DNA of 64,000 bases from Lachnospiraceae bacterium (GTDB lineage Bacteria > Bacillota > Clostridia > Lachnospirales > Lachnospiraceae): contig JAEEYF010000090.1 of assembly GCA_016291655.1 (NCBI GenBank), positions 42,299 to 106,298 on the forward strand, read 5' to 3'. The notes beneath the pieces were generated by a model. That model searched no databases. It was not told the origin of the DNA and saw only the letters and a program-made list of their open reading frames with translations. The position numbers were made by a program, and so were the translations under genes. The stretch's first letter is position 1. The number at the start of each line of letters is the position of its first letter. Positions 35,772 to 45,004 of the stretch are shown piece by piece.

Positions 35772-37418
35772 TTACACAAACTCCTGCTTAACGCTCTCCG
35801 TGTCTATGGCTTCCTGTGCGTTTCTTACCGCTTCGGAGTCAAAATCGAAAACAACATTCTCAGCGGTGGTGACCGCGGGATCTTCGCTCATCTCCGTCAC
35901 CGTCTTGGTGCCGTCATATTCGAACATGATATCAAGGGCAGCCAAAAGTTCATCCGCTTCCTTTTCATTCTGCCGTCTTCTCAGCGCCAAAGCGGCCTCA
36001 TCCACCTGTTCAACGCCTCTGATGGATTTGTGGAAATTCCTTACATTCTTTTCTTCCGTTTCGGGAAGCTTAATATCAAAAAGATCGGAAATATCGACTT
36101 CAAGCGGCTTAAATGCCTCTTCGGAGATCGGCGGTACGGTCTTTTTCTCTTCGGTAGGATCCGACTTTATCTCCTGTGCCGCAACAGCTTCTATCTTTCT
36201 CTCTTCCGTTTTCTTTACGTCCTGCTCGGTCTTGTTGTCGGGACGGCCGTTGTTATTGCTGTTGTTCCTGTTCTTTCCCTGAGCCTGTTTGTTTCTGTTC
36301 TGTTTATTCTTGTTATTGTTTCTGTTGTCGTTGTTTCTGTTGTCGCTGTTTCTGTTGTCGCGTCTGTTCTTCGAACGTCCGCCGTCATTTCTGCGGTTTG
36401 AGGATCCGCCTTTATTGCTTTCCTGCTCTGTAGCCTTTTCCTTGGCTTCAGCTTCTTCCGCCTTGATCTTCAAAATGTTACCGTTTCTGACGGCTCTTCT
36501 TTCGTTCTTCAATTCTTCAACAAAAGGTTCCCAATCGAAAACAGCTTCAACGGATGCAATGCCGACCTCTATCATGGAATCATCCGGTTCCTTGGTCGTA
36601 AGAGCCTGCATAAGAAGTCCGGGCTTTGATAACAGATTTACGAATTTGTTATCCGTATTGCCGGCAAGCCTTGTAAATTCATAGGAAATGCCTGCTATAA
36701 TCGGAATAAGCACAAGTCTGAGCACCAGCTTGACCGCAATGTTGTCAACATCAATGATCATGAAGAGCAGAATGCTGATGAGCATTACATTCAGCATGAA
36801 GCTTGTGCCGCAACGCTTGTGCTCTTTACTTGATCTTCTGACATTGTCAACCGTGAGCGATCTTCCGTGTTCAATACAGTTTATGCATTTATGCTCTGCT
36901 CCGTGGTACATAAACATTCGTTTAATGTCTTCCATCTGAGAGATCAGTACTATGTACAAAATAAAGATCATTACTCTGAGTACGCCTTCGATAGTGGAAA
37001 CCACAACTCCCGAGTGATTGAACTTGAGATAAGGTGCAATAAAACTGCTGATCAGCATCGGTACCAAAACAAAGATAACGAGCGCCAGTACTATGGAAAG
37101 AGCAACCGTAAGCACATCCATGGCCCTTTCCTTGCCGGTACGGGCAAGATTGTCAAGCTGCTTGTCATCCTCTTCTTCATAAAAAGAAGCGGAATAACGC
37201 AGTGTTTTCATTCCGATGGTTAACGAATCTATAAAAGCAAGAATTCCTCTGATGATGGGCAACTTGAAAAAAGTACCTCTTTTGGTCGCATCAGTACAGC
37301 TTTTGACATCTACTTCAATTTCACCGTTGGGTTTACGTATCGCGATGGCATATTGTCCGCGATTCCTCATCATAACGCCCTCAATAACGGCCTGTCCCCC
37401 TATTCCCGATGACTTCAT
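35772..37418 (-). CDS. DUF1385-family membrane protein with Asn/Arg-rich tail
   Basis: About 548 residues. The first 310 form a DUF1385-type integral membrane protein: GGQAVIEGVMMRNRGQYAIA, several hydrophobic segments, and the conserved YHGAEHKCINCIEHG with Cys/His. The remaining 240 are unusual: a basic Asn/Arg/Gly low-complexity stretch (about 335-400: NRRNDGGRSKNRRDNRN-like repeats) followed by an acidic tail. Start ATG 37418 has GGGAGGT 4 bases upstream; the longer frame starts with TTG. It heads an operon with prmC and prfA. Function of DUF1385 is unknown; the tail looks suited to RNA or ribosome contact, which is inference. Confidence 0.88.
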   Translation of the reverse strand: MKSSGIGGQAVIEGVMMRNRGQYAIAIRKPNGEIEVDVKSCTDATKRGTFFKLPIIRGILAFIDSLTIGMKTLRYSASFYEEEDDKQLDNLARTGKERAMDVLTVALSIVLALVIFVLVPMLISSFIAPYLKFNHSGVVVSTIEGVLRVMIFILYIVLISQMEDIKRMFMYHGAEHKCINCIEHGRSLTVDNVRRSSKEHKRCGTSFMLNVMLISILLFMIIDVDNIAVKLVLRLVLIPIIAGISYEFTRLAGNTDNKFVNLLSKPGLLMQALTTKEPDDSMIEVGIASVEAVFDWEPFVEELKNERRAVRNGNILKIKAEEAEAKEKATEQESNKGGSSNRRNDGGRSKNRRDNRNSDNRNNDNRNNNKNKQNRNKQAQGKNRNNSNNNGRPDNKTEQDVKKTEERKIEAVAAQEIKSDPTEEKKTVPPISEEAFKPLEVDISDLFDIKLPETEEKNVRNFHKSIRGVEQVDEAALALRRRQNEKEADELLAALDIMFEYDGTKTVTEMSEDPAVTTAENVVFDFDSEAVRNAQEAIDTESVKQEFV

Positions 37419-37453
37419 AGAACCTCCCAAAACAAAAAAATCAATTTAAAAAA

Positions 37454-37492
37454 GTGCTCGTATAGTATAGCACAGATTCTTCATTTTTTACA
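37454..37492 (-). promoter_or_regulatory. Possible promoter with dyad for the DUF1385-prmC-prfA operon
   Basis: The minus strand has TATACT as a -10 (37464-37469) and a weak TGTAAA 17 bases further up. The -10 sits inside a near-palindrome, GTGCTCGTATAGTATAGCAC at 37454-37473. It lies between the rpmE terminator and the operon start. The -35 match is poor. Confidence 0.35.
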
Positions 37493-37510
37493 GTCCATAG
37501 AAAAGAAAAA

Positions 37511-37543
37511 CGGGATGAGATTAAATTTTATAATCTCACCCCG
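37511..37543 (-). terminator. Strong bidirectional-looking terminator after rpmE
   Basis: CGGGATGAGATTA pairs with TAATCTCACCCCG (13 bp, one mismatch, 7-base loop). The minus-strand tail is TTTTTCTTTTC. It begins 15 bases after the rpmE stop. Confidence 0.9.
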
Positions 37544-37558
37544 ATCGTTTTTCTAATC

Positions 37559-37759
37559 CTATGCAAGACCGTACTTACGATTGAATTTCTCAATAGCACC
37601 ACGAGCTGCGGCAGCCTTCTGCTGGCCTGTATAAAAAGGGTGGCACTTGGAGCAAACTTCAACGTGAATATCGCCCTTTGTGGAACGAGTCTCAAATGTA
37701 TTACCGCAGTTGCAGGTAACGTGAGAAACAACGTATTTAGGCTGGATATCCTCTCTCAT
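37559..37759 (-). CDS. rpmE: 50S ribosomal protein L31
   Basis: A 66-residue L31 with the zinc-binding C+ form: cysteines at CNC (16, 18) and CSKC (36, 39). MREDIQPKYV and FYTGQQKAAAARGAIEKFNRKYG are family signatures. It lies downstream of rho, as in many Clostridia. The 147-bp leader between rho and rpmE contains a small CTGAG/CTCAG hairpin that could be an autoregulatory site, but no known motif was confirmed. Confidence 0.97.
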   Translation of the reverse strand: MREDIQPKYVVSHVTCNCGNTFETRSTKGDIHVEVCSKCHPFYTGQQKAAAARGAIEKFNRKYGLA

Positions 37760-37906
37760 GATAATTCTCCTTTCGACGCGGGTCCTGAGATTTGGCTCAG
37801 AACTTCTGTTAATAAACCAATAGCTACGTGATTATACACCCAAGACTTTCATATTGCAAGAAGAAAATTTATTTTTTCCGTCATTTCTCCCGCCTGTTGT
37901 TACTGT

Positions 37907-39571
37907 TCACAAGTTCTTAATGACGGTATTAACAAAGTCGTTATTGTTTCTTGTGTGTGCACACATATTTATGAGCTTTTCGGTTGCATCCTCGGGATGC
38001 GCCCCGTTCAATGCTTTTCTGATGATGTTCATCGCTTCCGCCTCCTCCGGCGAAAGAAGAAGATCATCTCTTCTGGTTCCTGATTTTTGAAGATCTATGG
38101 CAGGGAATATCCTTCTTTCGGAGAGGTTTCTGTCAAGCACGATCTCCATATTACCGGTACCTTTAAATTCCTCGAATACAACATCGTCCATTCTGCTGCC
38201 CGTATCCACAAGCGCGGTTGCAAGTATGGTAAGGCTTCCGCCTTCTCTCATGGTTCTCGCCGCTCCGAAGAATTTCTTGGGCATATGGAGAGCCGCGGGA
38301 TCAAGACCGCCCGAAAGGGTTCGACCGCTTGATACGCAGGTAAGGTTATATGCTCTGGCAAGTCTTGTGATGGAGTCCAAAAGGATGACAACATCGTTTC
38401 CGTACTCAACCAGTCTCTTTGCACGGTCTATTACCATCTCCGAAACCCTTTTGTGATTCTCGGGCAATTCATCGAAGGTCGAATAGATAACTTCAACCTT
38501 GTCTCCGTTAATGGATTCTTTTATGTCCGTAACTTCCTCGGGTCTCTCATCTATAAGAAGGATGATGAGGTTCATGTCGGGATGGTTTGTTGTTATGGAA
38601 TTTGCGATCTCCTTAAGAAGTGTCGTTTTACCCGACTTCGGCTGGGAAACGATCATTCCTCTTTGTCCTTTTCCGATAGGCGCTATGAGATCCACCATTC
38701 TTGCCGCTACCGAACTTTTGCGTGTCTCAAGGTGTATCCTGTCATGCGGGAAGATCGGAGTCAGGTTTTCAAATTTCTTTCTTCTTAAAGTCTCCTCAAT
38801 GGAATAACCGTTAACGGTTTTGATATACAGCAAAGCGGAGAACTTTTCCGTTGCAGTTCTTATCTTGGTATTTCCGCAGATGATATCGCCCGATCTGAGT
38901 CCGTATCTTTTTATCTGTGCGGGTGAAACATAAACATCATTCTCTCCCGGAAGATAATTGTCACAGCGTATGAAGCCGAAACCGTCCGTCATTATCTCAA
39001 GAATACCGTTCTTTTCAATACCGCTGTCCAGTTCCGCCTGCTGTTCGGGTGAAAGAAAGCTTCCGCTGTCATATTTTGCGGTATTGTTGTCCTTCTGAAG
39101 ATTATTATCTTCCTGACGGATCTTGTTTTCGGTCTGAACGGGCCTTTCGGGTCTCTCCTTGATCACCGGACGTTCCGGAAGTATCCTGCGTTCTGTAGGT
39201 CTTTCGGGCATTATTCTTCTCTTAAGAGGCATCTGGGGCGTTTCGGCCTGTTGTCTGTTTCTGTCGAAATTCTGCCCGTTTCTTTCGATCGGACGCCTCA
39301 GATATTCTTTTTCGCCTGCGGGTGCTTTGCTTATCACGGTCGAACTTTTCGGTGCGGCGGGTTTCAAAACCTCTGCGGTTTTTGCCGGTTCATCGGGTTT
39401 TACAGTCTCTGCGGGTTTTACAGTCTCTGCGGCTTTTGCATCCTTCTCGAGTTTTTTAAGATACTCGCAGAGTTCTTCCTTGTGCATCAACGATACGCCC
39501 TTAATATTATGCTCCTTTGCATAGGCCTTTAATTCAGCCAATGACATTTGATCAAAGTTCATCACTTGCAT
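37907..39571 (-). CDS. rho: Transcription termination factor Rho
   Basis: A 554-residue RNA-dependent hexameric ATPase. Residues 1-50 form the Rho N-terminal helical domain. About 130 residues of low-complexity Lys/Pro/Arg-rich insert follow (PAETVKPAETVKPDEPAKTA, then RRILPERPVIKERPERP), then the CSD RNA-binding domain (ILEIMTDGFGFIRCDNYLPG) and the ATPase core with Walker A QPKSGKTTLL and Walker B VVILLDSITRL. The basic insert is typical of Rho in some anaerobes and can add RNA affinity. The ATG at 39571 has AGGAG only 3 bases away; an ATG three codons later is an alternative. Confidence 0.97.
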   Translation of the reverse strand: MQVMNFDQMSLAELKAYAKEHNIKGVSLMHKEELCEYLKKLEKDAKAAETVKPAETVKPDEPAKTAEVLKPAAPKSSTVISKAPAGEKEYLRRPIERNGQNFDRNRQQAETPQMPLKRRIMPERPTERRILPERPVIKERPERPVQTENKIRQEDNNLQKDNNTAKYDSGSFLSPEQQAELDSGIEKNGILEIMTDGFGFIRCDNYLPGENDVYVSPAQIKRYGLRSGDIICGNTKIRTATEKFSALLYIKTVNGYSIEETLRRKKFENLTPIFPHDRIHLETRKSSVAARMVDLIAPIGKGQRGMIVSQPKSGKTTLLKEIANSITTNHPDMNLIILLIDERPEEVTDIKESINGDKVEVIYSTFDELPENHKRVSEMVIDRAKRLVEYGNDVVILLDSITRLARAYNLTCVSSGRTLSGGLDPAALHMPKKFFGAARTMREGGSLTILATALVDTGSRMDDVVFEEFKGTGNMEIVLDRNLSERRIFPAIDLQKSGTRRDDLLLSPEEAEAMNIIRKALNGAHPEDATEKLINMCAHTRNNNDFVNTVIKNL

Positions 39572-39638
39572 TGTCTCCTTTTAAATTTTTATAATCAGTA
39601 ATATGGGATCAAAAATTAAGATTAATAAACAGAAAAAC

Positions 39639-39662
39639 GGGCGGCGGTAGAAACTGCCGCCC
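39639..39662 (-). terminator. Terminator after the FKBP-like lipoprotein gene
   Basis: GGGCGGCGGT pairs with ACTGCCGCCC (10 bp, one mismatch, 4-base loop); the minus strand continues GTTTTTCTG. It lies 25 bases after the stop codon at 39688. Confidence 0.9.
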
Positions 39663-39687
39663 TAAATTCATTCTCTCGGTTAAAAAT

Positions 39688-40704
39688 TTAAAAAACTTTG
39701 CCGTTCTCTATAAGGAAATCAACAACCATATCCTTAAGGATAGCATCTTCAACGACCTCACGGCTGCTCTGCTCAATAAGAGCATCCAAACTCTCTAAGC
39801 CATACTCTTTTGCATAAGCTTCGCCTCTGGTCTTAAACTCATCCTCTGTAACGGTAATATTTTCCCTATTTGCGATCTCTTTAAGAATACATCCGTAGAT
39901 TGTATGCTGCGTTGCAAGATTCTCATTGTATGCATAGAGTTCTTCCAAACTGTTCATCTTAAAAGCAGACTGAACAACCTGCTCCTGTGTCAGATCGTAC
40001 ATTTGAACATATGCATTGATCTCACTCAAAGCGATCTTGTTAAGCTGATCGGTAAATTCGTCGATCTCTTCCTTGGGAGGATTTTCCACCTTGCTGTTCT
40101 CCATAAGGAATTCTCCGATCTGTTCTTCAAATGAGCTCCTTGTAAGATCCTCTGTTACCTTTTTGCGAAACTCGGCAACAGATTCAAGCTCGAGGACCTT
40201 TTTTACATTTTCGTCGTTAAGCTCAAGTTCATGTTTTCTTGTGATCTTTTTCAGATCGACATCAAACTGTACTGCCTGCCCGGCAAGATCCGCATTTTTG
40301 TAGCCCTCGGGGAATGTAAGATCCAGGGTTTTGGATTCGCCGGCGTTCATTCCGATAATGCCGTCTTCAAAACCATCTATAAAGCGATTGGAGCCTATTA
40401 CCAAAGGATATCCCTCTTCGCTGTCGTCAGTTCCGCCTTCAAAAGCAACTCCGTCTTTTTTTCCTACGAAATTAATGTATACGGTATCCCCTGCTACTAC
40501 GGAGCCTTCAGCCTCTTTTATCTCGTAAAATCTATTCTGAACAACCTGATCGATATTCTGCTGAACAGTCTCTTCATCAACGGGTCTTAACGCAATCCCC
40601 TTGTACTCGCCAAGAGTGATCTTCATCTCGTCTGTCTTTCCGCAAGCGGCCAGACTCGCCGTCATCGCCATGATAAGCGCAACAGCCAAAATTTTCTTTT
40701 TCAT
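39688..40704 (-). CDS. Trigger-factor-like lipoprotein with FKBP peptidyl-prolyl isomerase domain
   Basis: A 338-residue lipoprotein. The signal peptide MKKKILAVALIMAMTASLAAC has lipid Cys at 21. An FKBP domain follows (about 68-150, GDTVYINFVGKKDGVAFEGG and GFEDGIIGMNAGESKTLDLTFP), then a long helical region (about 155-338) resembling the C-terminal chaperone arms of trigger factor. The ribosome-binding N-domain of trigger factor is missing. It is probably an extracytoplasmic foldase for secreted proteins, comparable in role to PrsA. ATG 40704 has AGGAAGGAAAG upstream. It has its own terminator. Confidence 0.88.
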   Translation of the reverse strand: MKKKILAVALIMAMTASLAACGKTDEMKITLGEYKGIALRPVDEETVQQNIDQVVQNRFYEIKEAEGSVVAGDTVYINFVGKKDGVAFEGGTDDSEEGYPLVIGSNRFIDGFEDGIIGMNAGESKTLDLTFPEGYKNADLAGQAVQFDVDLKKITRKHELELNDENVKKVLELESVAEFRKKVTEDLTRSSFEEQIGEFLMENSKVENPPKEEIDEFTDQLNKIALSEINAYVQMYDLTQEQVVQSAFKMNSLEELYAYNENLATQHTIYGCILKEIANRENITVTEDEFKTRGEAYAKEYGLESLDALIEQSSREVVEDAILKDMVVDFLIENGKVF

Positions 40705-40839
40705 AAAAACTTTCCTTCCTGACATATCTTCACATTTGTCATCTCAGATCTGAGAATCGGAAAAAATGTGACTTGTGGAATTGTAACACATATCGCCCGT
40801 AAAATAAAGAGTTTTTTCTATTCTGCTCATCAATATATT

Positions 40840-42003
40840 TTAATCCGTTTGTGCCAGGATATAATCTGCCACCGCTTTCAGGGAACTTTTTTTCCACTCT
40901 CCGTCTTCAGCCTTTTTTGCAAGCGGGCATATTATCTGAAAATCGAGAGCTTCTCCGGGAACTCTGCCGCTTCTCATGGGGTCCGAAAAGTTCTTCTCCC
41001 ATTTTGCATCATCCGCATTACGATACTCATCGGGATTAAGGTAGATCTCTCTCCTTTTTGTGGCCGCCACGAACATTTTTGCGGCCAAAGGTGCGAGCAG
41101 GGCATATTCCTTTGCATCGACTCCGGTGAATATGACCGGAAGCCTGTCTCCCTTAACCCTCTCATCATTCCTGTCGATCAAAAGACCTTTTGCTTCAAAG
41201 TCCCAGTCATCCTCTGAAAGCCTGAGTTTTAAAAGCACGCCGCGTTCCGTATTGTATTGTGCCCTCTGATAATCGGTATCAAAGATAAAATTCCCCAGAG
41301 AATAAAAGATCATTTTCTTCCCGACACATTCGTAATTCATCGGGACATGAGGGTGATGAGACACAACAATGTCTGCACCCATATCGAGAAAATCCAGATA
41401 ACGGTCTCTGGTGTACGGAGAGGGCAAGGACGTAAACTCCTCTCCACCGTGAGCGATCACTATACACCAGCGACATTTTTTTTTGATCTGTTCAATATTT
41501 GCTTTTATGATGTCTCTTTCATTCCAGTTGAGACAGCCTGCCTTGTTTTCGCCTGCGGGTTTGCAGCCTCTTCTGTATCCCACGGAAAAGATCCCTGCTC
41601 CGCCTGCTCCTTCAAGTATCAAAGGCCTTGCCGCTTCATCGAGGTTCATCCCCGCTCCCACGGTCTTTGCCCCCTCTTCGGCCGCCTTATCGAGAGTAGC
41701 TCTCACTCCGTCCTCTCCCGCATCCATGATGTGGTTGTTGCACAGATTCCATATGTCTGCCCGGATCCGGCGAAGGACCCGTACAGCTTCGGGATCCATC
41801 GCATGTATCAGCTGTCCGGTTCCCTCATTGCTTACATTTTTAAGCGCAACAAGAGGGCCTTCCACATTCGGTATAACATGGTCGGCTTCTTTAAAAAAGT
41901 CGAGAACATCCTCAGACAACAACTTCTCATCATTCCATTTTTCATGCATGTATCGGTCAAAACCGATATCGCCGGTAAAGACCAAAGACAGGGTTTCCTT
42001 CAT
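40840..42003 (-). CDS. CapA/PgsA-family metallophosphatase-like protein
   Basis: A 387-residue protein of the CapA (poly-gamma-glutamate synthesis) fold. Motifs are FTGDIGFDRY, NVEGPLV, LCNNHIMDAGEDG, VIAHGGEE and VVSHHPHVP followed by IFYSLGNFIF, the metal-site pattern of these calcineurin-like enzymes. No signal peptide or membrane anchor is seen, unlike classical PgsA, and no pgsB/pgsC genes are nearby, so a polyglutamate role is doubtful. It begins 15 bp after a ZIP transporter gene. Confidence 0.85.
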   Translation of the reverse strand: MKETLSLVFTGDIGFDRYMHEKWNDEKLLSEDVLDFFKEADHVIPNVEGPLVALKNVSNEGTGQLIHAMDPEAVRVLRRIRADIWNLCNNHIMDAGEDGVRATLDKAAEEGAKTVGAGMNLDEAARPLILEGAGGAGIFSVGYRRGCKPAGENKAGCLNWNERDIIKANIEQIKKKCRWCIVIAHGGEEFTSLPSPYTRDRYLDFLDMGADIVVSHHPHVPMNYECVGKKMIFYSLGNFIFDTDYQRAQYNTERGVLLKLRLSEDDWDFEAKGLLIDRNDERVKGDRLPVIFTGVDAKEYALLAPLAAKMFVAATKRREIYLNPDEYRNADDAKWEKNFSDPMRSGRVPGEALDFQIICPLAKKAEDGEWKKSSLKAVADYILAQTD

Positions 42004-42018
42004 TCTACCTCCGTAGTA

Positions 42019-42822
42019 TCACCCGAGAGCCACATCAAGGATCATCATGAGGATGAAGCCTATCCCAAAACCTACGGTTCCGTGATTTGTATGATGAGTT
42101 TCATCTCCCGCAGCTTCAGGGATCAGTTCCTCCACAACCACATAGAGCATTGCGCCTGCCGCAAAAGAAAGCAGATAAGGGAGCATGCCCGATATGAGTC
42201 CCGTAAGGAAGATCGTGATCACCGCCATAACAGGCTCCACCGCGCCCGAAAGTGTTCCGAGAAGAAAGGCTTTCCCCTTCTTTTCTCCCTCACTTGCAAG
42301 AGGCATTGAGATAACCGCACCTTCAGGGAAGTTCTGTATCGCGATACCTATGGCAAGAGCAAGCGCCGCTGCCATACTGACACCTTCCTCGCCGTTAAGA
42401 GCGCCCGCAAAAACAACGCCGGGTGCCATTCCTTCGGGTATGTTATGAAGTGTGACCGCAAGACAGAGCATTATGCATCTGCTGATCGCTCTTTTTTTGC
42501 TCATCAAACCCTCGGGCTTATCCGAAGTGAGATGTAGGTGAGGGATCATGTGGTCCAGGAACAAAAGAAAAAGCATTCCTGCAGCAACTCCCACCGCAGC
42601 CGGCAGAAATGCAATTTTCCCCATCTCCTCACAGGAGCTGATGGCCGGGATCAAAAGTGACCAAACAGACGCTGCAACCATTACTCCCGAAGCAAAACCG
42701 AGCAAACTCTTCTGAATGCTCTCCTTCATTTGTCCGCGCATGAAGAATACACACGCGGAACCTGCCATTGTGCCGACAAACGGTATCAGCAGACCGATAG
42801 CTGTATTTAAGATTCTATCCAA
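42019..42822 (-). CDS. ZIP-family divalent metal transporter
   Basis: A 267-residue integral membrane protein with eight predicted helices. The metal-site helix LHNIPEGMAPGVVFAG and the second IQNFPEGAVISMPLA are the ZIP (ZupT/GufA-like) signatures. It would import zinc, iron or manganese. The His-containing loop between helices 3 and 4 is short (DHMIPHLHLTSDKPEG). It is followed closely by the CapA-like gene. Confidence 0.93.
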   Translation of the reverse strand: MDRILNTAIGLLIPFVGTMAGSACVFFMRGQMKESIQKSLLGFASGVMVAASVWSLLIPAISSCEEMGKIAFLPAAVGVAAGMLFLLFLDHMIPHLHLTSDKPEGLMSKKRAISRCIMLCLAVTLHNIPEGMAPGVVFAGALNGEEGVSMAAALALAIGIAIQNFPEGAVISMPLASEGEKKGKAFLLGTLSGAVEPVMAVITIFLTGLISGMLPYLLSFAAGAMLYVVVEELIPEAAGDETHHTNHGTVGFGIGFILMMILDVALG

Positions 42823-42858
42823 AAAAAATCACCTCTTATTTATTATAATTATATTAAA

Positions 42859-42904
42859 ACCCGAGCAGGTCTTTCCATCCTTGCCCCAAAAACCTGTCGA
42901 GGGT
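42859..42904 (-). terminator. Possible terminator after mnmA
   Basis: ACCCGAGCAGGT and ACCTGTCGAGGGT are imperfect inverted repeats around a 21-base loop. The minus strand then reads TTTTAATATAATTATAA, which is only partly T-rich. Confidence 0.45.
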
Positions 42905-42922
42905 CTTTGCGAAATGTAACGC

Positions 42923-44020
42923 CTATTCTTCGTTTGCTGCCTTACTGTCTTTGTATATGATCCCGCCGCCCATTACGAGGTCGTCTCTGTATATTACCGC
43001 AGATTGACCGGGGGTTGCCGCTCTGACGGGACTTTCAAACCTGAGACATATCATATCGTCTTTAACATACTTTACCCTGCAGGGTACATTTGACTGGGAA
43101 TAACGGATCTTCGCCGTATATCCGGCATTTTCGTCGAAACGCTCCTCCCCCATATAATTCAGATCCGTAACATAAACCTCTGTACTGAAGAGATCATCGT
43201 TGCTCCCCAAAAAAACATCTCCGGTCATTACATTGATATCGCAAACATAGGCTCTGTGTCCCAATGCTATGTCCAGACCCTTTCTCTGTCCTATGGTGTA
43301 TCTTGCTGTTCCCGAATGCTCTCCGAGAGTATTCCCGTTCAGATCCTTAAAAAATCCTTTTGTTCCGCGGCTTCCCGTCTGATCCTCAATGAAGCCCGCA
43401 TAGTCTCCGTTCTCGATAAAGCATATGTCCTGGCTGTCCTTTTTGTGAGCCACCGGAAGTCCCGCTTCCTCCGCCATCTTACGGATATCAGCCTTTTCAT
43501 ATTCACCGATGGGCATGATGGTATGAGCCAGTTCATGCTGAGTGAGCATATGCAGCACATAGCTCTGATCCTTGGATGCGCTTGCAGCCTTTCGGACAGT
43601 GTATCTGCCGTTCTCCAGTCTTGTAACTCTTGCATAATGGCCTGTTGCAATATAGTCCGCGCCAAGGTCCAAGCACCTTTCAAGAAAAGCTTCCCATTTC
43701 ACATACCTGTTGCAGATTATGCAGGGATTAGGTGTGATCCCTTTAAGATAGGCAGATGTAAACCTGTCTATGACTTTACTTTTAAACACATCCCTCAGAT
43801 CGATCACATGGTGCGGGATGCCAAGGCAGTCCGCAACACGCTTTGCGTCATCTATGGCTGAGATCCCGCAGCAGCCGCTGTCCGGGTCGACCTTTGCCTT
43901 TCTTTCGCCCCAGATCTCCATGGTTGCTCCTATGACCTCATAGCCCTGTTCTTTTAAAAGCCATGCGCACACGGAGGAATCCACTCCTCCCGACATGCCC
44001 ACAACGATCTTCTTGCTCAT
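42923..44020 (-). CDS. mnmA: tRNA 2-thiouridylase MnmA
   Basis: A 365-residue enzyme that thiolates the wobble uridine (s2U34) of Lys, Glu and Gln tRNAs. The PP-loop SGGVDSSV is near the start. The two catalytic cysteines are in NPCIICNRYVKW and KDSQDICFIENGDY. C-terminal beta-barrel features (IGQRKGLDIALG, FESPVRAATPGQSAV) are complete. It lies 12 bp after the serine acetyltransferase gene, so cysteine and sulfur use may be co-expressed. Confidence 0.96.
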   Translation of the reverse strand: MSKKIVVGMSGGVDSSVCAWLLKEQGYEVIGATMEIWGERKAKVDPDSGCCGISAIDDAKRVADCLGIPHHVIDLRDVFKSKVIDRFTSAYLKGITPNPCIICNRYVKWEAFLERCLDLGADYIATGHYARVTRLENGRYTVRKAASASKDQSYVLHMLTQHELAHTIMPIGEYEKADIRKMAEEAGLPVAHKKDSQDICFIENGDYAGFIEDQTGSRGTKGFFKDLNGNTLGEHSGTARYTIGQRKGLDIALGHRAYVCDINVMTGDVFLGSNDDLFSTEVYVTDLNYMGEERFDENAGYTAKIRYSQSNVPCRVKYVKDDMICLRFESPVRAATPGQSAVIYRDDLVMGGGIIYKDSKAANEE

Positions 44021-44032
44021 AACTCACTCCGC

Positions 44033-44941
44033 TTATTTATCTCCTTTTCCTTTAAAGGAAAGCTCCGGATTCTTCATGCTGACCAGCGTATTGGCGGGTA
44101 CAGGCTCCGTAATAAAGGCATTGCCTCCGATGGTGCAGTTCTCGCCGATCACGGTCTCGCCGCCCAAAATGGAAGCATTTGAATATATGGTAACATTGTC
44201 CTTGATCGTAGGATGACGCTTTACTCCCGCAAGGAGCTGTCCCATTCTTGTGGAAAGCGCTCCAAGTGTAACGCCCTGATAGATCTTAACGTTATTGCCG
44301 ATCTCCGTGGTCTCTCCGATAACCACGCCCGTACCGTGATCGATAAAGAAATATTCCCCGATGACCGCACCCGGATTGATGTCGATACCCGTTCTTGAAT
44401 GGGCATATTCGGTCATCATCCTGGGAATGAAAGGAACCTTGCGGACATATAATTCGTGGGCTATACGGTAAACAAAGATGGCAATAAAGCCCGGATACGA
44501 GAAAATGATGGCTTCCTTGCTTCCCGATGCGGGATCCCCGTCAAAAGCAGCCTGAATGTCGGTGAGCAGTATTCTTTGTATCTCGGGGAAACGCCCCGCA
44601 AGCTCTATGCTGATGCGCTCCGCCTCTTCCGCAAGCTCGTTGCACCTGTTCTCCGTTTTGCGGTCATAGCTCAGTGCAACCAATATCTGCGCTTTCAATT
44701 CCTCTATAATAGAGTTCATCATCTCACCGGCGAAATAACGTGATGAAGCCTTTCCGAACTCCATCTGTCCGAAATATCCCGGGAACATGAGTCTTCTGAT
44801 AGCCTTTATTATCGTAACTATCCTCTCACCATCCGGAAGTCGGTTCTTGCCGAAGGGGTTCAACAGTTCGTTGTTTTCGTAGTTTTCATTTATCTTTTCG
44901 ACCAGCTCGTCAAATATCCTATTTTTTTCTTTGATGTCCAT
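44033..44941 (-). CDS. cysE: Serine O-acetyltransferase (EpsC/CysE type)
   Basis: A 302-residue enzyme making O-acetylserine for cysteine synthesis. An N-terminal helical domain (1-165) precedes the left-handed beta-helix with catalytic [17 protein letters not shown] and hexapeptide repeats through [23 protein letters not shown]. The length matches the longer EpsC-type enzymes of anaerobes. ATG 44941 has GAGGAG 6 bases upstream; a longer frame runs back through the structured repeat and is rejected. The next gene downstream is mnmA. Confidence 0.94.
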   Translation of the reverse strand: MDIKEKNRIFDELVEKINENYENNELLNPFGKNRLPDGERIVTIIKAIRRLMFPGYFGQMEFGKASSRYFAGEMMNSIIEELKAQILVALSYDRKTENRCNELAEEAERISIELAGRFPEIQRILLTDIQAAFDGDPASGSKEAIIFSYPGFIAIFVYRIAHELYVRKVPFIPRMMTEYAHSRTGIDINPGAVIGEYFFIDHGTGVVIGETTEIGNNVKIYQGVTLGALSTRMGQLLAGVKRHPTIKDNVTIYSNASILGGETVIGENCTIGGNAFITEPVPANTLVSMKNPELSFKGKGDK

Positions 44942-45004
44942 ATTATTCTCCTCACCCGGATGTGACATATTGATCAGCATAACAGGTTTGTACAAAGTGA
45001 ATTG

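Noticed and set aside
37760..37906. L31 leader regulatory RNA upstream of rpmE
   Set aside because: A small hairpin exists, but I could not match the known leader motif with confidence.
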